NCBI GenBank assembly: GCA_903632075.3
Contig: CAHIKZ030004545.1
Location: 3,634,501-3,698,500 of the forward strand
Direction of reading: 5' to 3'
DNA: 64,000 nucleotides
Source of the DNA: Acanthosepion pharaonis
Lineage: Eukaryota; Mollusca; Cephalopoda; Sepiida; Sepiidae
The first letter of the stretch is position 1. Each line of letters starts with the position of its first letter. The notes under the pieces are model-generated. The model did not search any database. It saw only the letters and a list, made by a program, of their open reading frames with translations, and had not been told where the DNA came from. Positions 59,633-64,000 of the stretch are shown here, piece after piece. The translations under genes were made by a program, and so were the position numbers.

Positions 59633-59935
59633 ACGCCAAATCCACTGTGCCATGTGTCCTTGAGGTTAGATCCAGTGACAGGACCCAAAGAGTGTGAGTT
59701 CAATACCCAGTTAAGGCAGTGGAGAATTTTCAGAGGGACATTAACAGGAGATAACTGATAACTGACATCCATTAAACATGGCACGTGGAACTAGAACTGT
59801 CTACCCCAGTGAGCAAAATAAAGGATTCAATTCGACATTCCAACCACCTGAAGAAGGCCGGAGCATACAATGGCTAAAACGTTATAATAAATATGGCGAC
59901 AAAGATGAGGAAAAATAGTCCAAATAATGTAAATA
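59633..59935 (+). repeat. SINE family B copy with scrambled 5' end
   Basis: It contains GAGTGTGAGTTCAATACCC, the family body, CACCTGAAGAAGGCCGGAGC, ATACAATGGCTAAAACG and the tail GCGACAAAGATGAGG. The first part (CCACTGTGCCATGTGTCCTT) is in inverted orientation relative to the rest. Confidence 0.8.
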
Positions 59936-60116
59936 ATAACAGCATTTAGCAGCATTTAATCGTTAAATCCAGTTAATCATTGAATAAATTAGCTTTTATT
60001 AAAAAAAATCAACAAGCAGAGAATTTCACTGTTTTTGGACAGCATTCTACAAACTGTCTTTATTAGAGAATGTCCTAACTATTATTTATCTGTTTTTTGC
60101 GTTTTAATGTCTTGTA

Positions 60117-61145
60117 GTGTTTGTCAATTACAAATTGGAGATACCAAAGTCAAACAAATACAAAAATTTAAATATGAAGTGTTTTAACAGTGGGCGGAAA
60201 GTGCAACACCAAAATCTGCAAAAGCATTGGAATAGCAAAATATGCCTTCCTAAAGCTAAACAAAGTATTAGGAAACCGCAAAATTTCATTAGAAACAAAA
60301 AAATAAGAGTACTTAACTGTTATGCAATAATGGTCCTTCTATATAGCAGTGAATGCTGGACCATCTCATCACAGATGAAGAAAAGTGGTTCTGCAGATAA
60401 ATGCTGAGAATACCATAGACTAAACATGTGAATAACAACAAAATTTTAGAAAAAAAATGAAAACAAAAAGGATAGTTATATTTAACATCAGAAAGAGATA
60501 GTTGAAATTTCTAGGGAACATAATGAGGAAAATTTGATAGTCACAGGCAGTGGCAGACTTGTCCACCGGGATAGTGGGAAATTTCTTGGTGGGCCCCAAA
60601 GTGATGGTCCATCATTTTAGAAATAACCAAAAAAGTAAAAACTAAATAAAAAAAGAAAAATATTGTGTAGATGCTGGGAAGCTTTAAATAAGGTTTCTTT
60701 GATGTTATAATTTCTTTCGGTAAATATCCTCAGTTCCTTGTTTGATGAAGCTTCTTTTTCATTTTTAAGGACATTTTTTTAATTTTGTTTTGGTTAACAT
60801 ATAAAATATATTTGTTTAACATAAATAAATAAAACAATATTGAAAAGATGTAACATTTTATTTGCGTAAAACCTTTACATTTATTTGATTTCTTTGACTA
60901 CATGTTTGGGTTAAGTGGGTCCTTTTGACTGAGTGATTTTACAAGTTTTCCTGGTAGAAATTTTTGACCAAGTCTACCACTGGTCACAGAACATAATGAA
61001 GACAAAAGAGACAGAGGAAAACTGCACGTAACCTACCTAATAAACTTGTGTAAATGGATGAAGAGCAGGGTTTAGGAGAAATAGCAAAAAGATAAAATTT
61101 ACAAAGTGCTATAAAGGAAAGGAAATTGTGGAAAGCCATGATCAA
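60117..61145 (+). pseudogene. Second LINE family, reverse transcriptase C-terminal relic
   Basis: The frame 60117-60407 ends with RVLNCYAIMVLLYSSECWTI, the conserved block after the RT thumb in many RTE/CR1-like LINEs. Shifted frames continue with KRDSYI-, FLGNIMR- and RDRGKLHVTYLINLCKW-type blocks to 61140. The catalytic part is not present. It is dead. Confidence 0.75.
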
Positions 61146-62590
61146 TGGATATTTGTTATTAAGAGGCACAGCCTAAAACGTGAGCTACAAATTGGAAATG
61201 TCAAAATAAAGCAAGTACAGGAATTTAACTATCTGGCAAATGTTTTAACAGACAATGGAAAATGTGACACAGTAATCTTAAGAAGCATTGGAAAGATGCC
61301 TTCCAGAAACTAAGCACAATATTAAGAAACAGAAAAAGAAAAGAGTGTTGAATTTCTATGAACATAATATAAATCCTCCTGTATGGCTGACGATAAACTA
61401 CATCCAGCAGCAAGGCCTCTGATTGGAAGACTGGTGATTTTGAGGAGTGTGAAACCATCTCTTAATTACTATTGTTCCCAGGTCCACCCTGACCAGGGGT
61501 GATAGCACCTGTTGGGGGTCCCAGCTGTAGGCAAATAGTGAACCCCCAAACAAAAACAAAATGCTATGAAAGTATAAAAATACATTTTTATAGTAAAATA
61601 CCAGCAATACATGTTTCTATAAAAACAAAATGACCAACAATACCTATTTATAGTAAAATGACTAACAATACATTTTATAGCAAAATGACCAACAATGCAT
61701 TTTATCTGAATTTGAAGGCATACTATTGTATTCAAAATATATTTAATTGAATCCATAAAATTTTTCAAAATATTTAGATTTTGGCATTAAATAATCCATA
61801 GAGGTTGACATACCACTAAACAAAATCAACCAAACAGCTAATATGAAAGAAGTCTTTCATGATATAAATCCATATAATATCCTACAAATTCTGAAAGAAA
61901 TCAAACTGTATCCCAAAATATAACTTCAACAAAACTACAACATAAAACACACATATCACAACCTCTAGTAATTATAACCACACAAACATGTATATATGCA
62001 AAAACTGAGTATTATCTACCATGTATTCAATTGTGAAAGCACAATAACATCATATTTCTATTACTTCAAAGCTACCAAGAAAATGAAATGTTGGCATTGA
62101 CCCCAATGATATACTGTTAAACAAACAAATCAACCAATCAATCAATCAATCAAAAATCTTGTATGGAAATGGATGCTGGACAATTTCCTCATAGGTGAAG
62201 AGGAAACATGAAACAACAGAGATGTGGTTCCAGGAGGATATTGAGAATACCACAGATGGAACATGTGAGCAATGAGGAAGTCTTAAGGGAAATGGAAACA
62301 AGAAAAACCCTTAGAATCAGAAAAAATAGTTGAAATTTCTGGGACAAATAATTAGAAAAGGGACCTTGAAGAATCCTACACATACAGGATATATTGAATG
62401 CAAAAGGGTCAGAGAGAAGCAGTAAGTAACCTATCCAATGAGCTTGTGTACATGGATGGCAGAACAAGAACAGGGAGGGATAGTAAGGGTTTGAATATTG
62501 CTCAGTGCTAGAATGGATAGGATGTGGTGGAGAACCATAATCACCTACAACCTGAAGTGATACACCACATAAAAGAAGAAGAGTGTATGT
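61146..62590 (+). pseudogene. Second copy of the LINE relic, interrupted by repeat family C
   Basis: The frame 61128-61313 reads GNVKIKQVQEFNYLANVLTD and NGKCDTVILRSIGK, a block just upstream of that seen at 60117. After 61389-62159 the copy resumes with LYGNGCWTIS-type sequence and ends near 62590. With the first copy it forms a tandem pair. Confidence 0.75.
61389..62159 (+). repeat. Dispersed repeat family C, copy 2, inserted in the LINE
   Basis: The flanks TCCTGTATGG and TCTTGTATGG are near-identical and both fit the LINE target, so they are probably a 9-10-base target duplication. The body matches 27350-27720. It includes short tandem units of about 32 bases (AAAATGACCAACAATACATT) at 61580-61710 and a CAATCAAT run at 62125-62150. 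Confidence 0.65.
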
Positions 62591-62669
62591 CTTATTAAAA
62601 TCAAGTCAAATATAGTGACGTATCCTTGTCTGTGATATTAGAATTTTTTTTTCCAATTTCAGAATTTAG

Positions 62670-62965
62670 GCTGAGTACCGCCATAGAGTAATGGATAGCG
62701 GCTCAGATTGAGGAATCAAGTTTGAATTCCAGTCAAATCCATTACATTCACTTACGTGCTAATACCCTTGGGAAAGGTATGAATCCTCTTCTTCTCCCCC
62801 CACCTATGGGTAAATAACAGGACAGACCAGGTTCTATAGCCTTGGATGGCACCTGGTCTACCGCAGAAAGAAATGGCAACACACCGTGGGAAAAAAATCT
62901 GTCTCGTCAGTCATGTATTGAAAGATACATGATTGCCTAAACGTGTATCACACATGGCACATAAC
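62670..62965 (+). repeat. tRNA-derived SINE, family A (tail type 1)
   Basis: The head is AGTAATGGATAGCGGCTCAG with CAAGTTTGAATTCCAG as B box region. The central domain (CCCTTGGGAAAGGTATGAATC) and the tail with CATGTATTGAAAGATACATG as hairpin follow. Confidence 0.8.
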
Positions 62966-62982
62966 TAACCTAAGTTGAGGTA

Positions 62983-63152
62983 CAGTGTAACCCGGATATA
63001 AGAGACCCGGATATAAGAGAGATTTTCTTTGGTCCCAAATTAGAGCCTGTGTTAATGTATATAAAATAGACCAAACCCGGATATAAGAGAAACCCGGATA
63101 TAAGAGACTTCTTCTCCGGTCTCGACAACTCTCTTATATCCGGGTTACACTG
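62983..63152. mobile_element. Complete pogo/Tigger-type MITE (170 bp)
   Basis: It begins CAGTGTAACCCGGATATAAG and ends CTTATATCCGGGTTACACTG, perfect inverted ends, with TA duplications at 62981-62982 and 63153-63154. The motif CCCGGATATAAGAGA is repeated directly near the left end and again internally. The end shape and TA target fit pogo/Tigger elements. Confidence 0.93.
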
Positions 63153-63159
63153 TAATTGA

Positions 63160-64000
63160 CTGTAAAAGCCTTCAGTTGCCTGAATTAATCTTGCAAGAGG
63201 TTTTAAATCTCTAAGTTATGTTAATGTGGCTGAGGCAGTTGCAGGTTTTCTGTTGGTGTTAGATTTCAGTCTTTGAGCTGATGTAAAAAAACAAGATTTC
63301 AAATGTTTATTTTTAAGACAGGCAGGGCTTCTCCATTTAGAAGACTGGTGCAACAGAGTCTTCCAATCCTTATCACTACCTCTCACCTGACCTTGTGCCA
63401 TATTAAGCTAGGCTTTGAAAATCTCAATAAAGCTGAAAGACTGTCAGCAAAACAAGGCAGGCAATCACTTAACAAATTGATAAAAATTCTCAACATCAGG
63501 AAATTAAATGATATGAAATTTATTTTAATGCATTGTTTTTGTATTTCATAAATTAGGCATTTACTGCTGATCAGAGTTTTTTGGGTTTTTTTACTCATTT
63601 CACCCCAGACAAGGTAATAAAGCCACTAAGATGCAAGGGGATACTGAGTGTGAAATATGTGAAAAAAGAAAACGTTGTTAAGGAGAGAGAACAAAAGATC
63701 AGGGATTGAAAAGACAAAAGATATCAATTGACATTGCATTTAAATCTTTGAAGATCAGAAGAGAGTTCTACAAGTGAAAACTGTGAGAGTAAAAGACTGT
63801 CAGCATAGAACTTATGGTTACATCTCACCATTTCAGCTGTAAATGATGAAACCTAACCGCCAATCTAAGATTGCACTTAAATTCATGAAGTCTCATCAAT
63901 TACCATGAAAATACTTATAGAAAAGGCACAGGAAACTATAGTGGTGAGAAAGTGACTGAAGCTGAAATTGCGATGTCAGGACTAATAACATTGCAGATTC
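63160..64000. other. Intergenic sequence with repeat family D
   Basis: Bases 63590-63790 match family D at 29242-29470. Bases 63160-63590 hold only open frames without domain pattern. Confidence 0.5.

Noticed and set aside
61580..61710. CRISPR-like array
   Set aside because: The repeated units are adjacent, imperfect and AT-rich inside a transposable repeat in eukaryotic DNA.

Overview
This window looks like AT-rich animal nuclear DNA: dense poly-A/T and AT microsatellites, spliceosomal exon borders, RNA polymerase III-type retroposons and many decayed transposons. No bacterial, organellar or intact viral gene arrangement is visible. The repeat style (long AT/AC microsatellites, tRNA-headed SINEs, Penelope-like tails, jockey-like LINE relics) fits a coleoid cephalopod such as an octopus. 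That assignment is inference from style, not a database match.

The only convincing host gene lies on the minus strand and spans about 50 kb, running off the left edge. A CpG-enriched promoter near 56300-56620 holds a perfect palindromic NRF1 site and a YY1-like site. It precedes an exon carrying an ATG and only 11 coding bases (56440-56450). Two more small exons follow at 17580-17656 and 6550-6617. All have GT-AG borders, their phases agree, and together they give 52 open codons starting MDDSGNLLDKMREGE. I do not recognise the protein. The introns are about 38.8 kb, 11.0 kb and at least 6.5 kb.

Nearly everything else is repeat. From left to right: a hAT-like fragment (1-120); a Tc1-like transposase relic holding a foldback element (2255-3340); SINE copies; a 5S-rRNA/tRNA composite SINE (11655-11925); a truncated Ty3/gypsy-type relic (12000-12760); a 1.5-kb Penelope-like palindrome with a GIY-YIG relic (13030-14575); an unassigned GC-richer repeat (18640-19330); a tRNA SINE; a LINE split by a hAT MITE with perfect 8-bp target duplications (20170-21560); a mariner-like element with terminal repeats (23003-23827); a second 5S/tRNA SINE (26101-26365); a dead mariner (30694-31790); a head-to-head SINE pair (37215-37848); a Penelope-like reverse transcriptase relic abutting another mariner (38118-39269); a pogo/Tigger transposase relic (43820-45070); a Helitron helicase relic (46430-46990) and a pogo-type MITE (49571-49702).

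Right of the promoter lie a third 5S-derived piece, a SINE interrupted by a hAT-like MITE, another SINE pair, tandem relics of a second LINE family interrupted by a further repeat, and a complete pogo-type MITE (62983-63152). The repeats form working pairs by inference: autonomous relics (Penelope-like, pogo) next to short elements that appear to borrow their ends.
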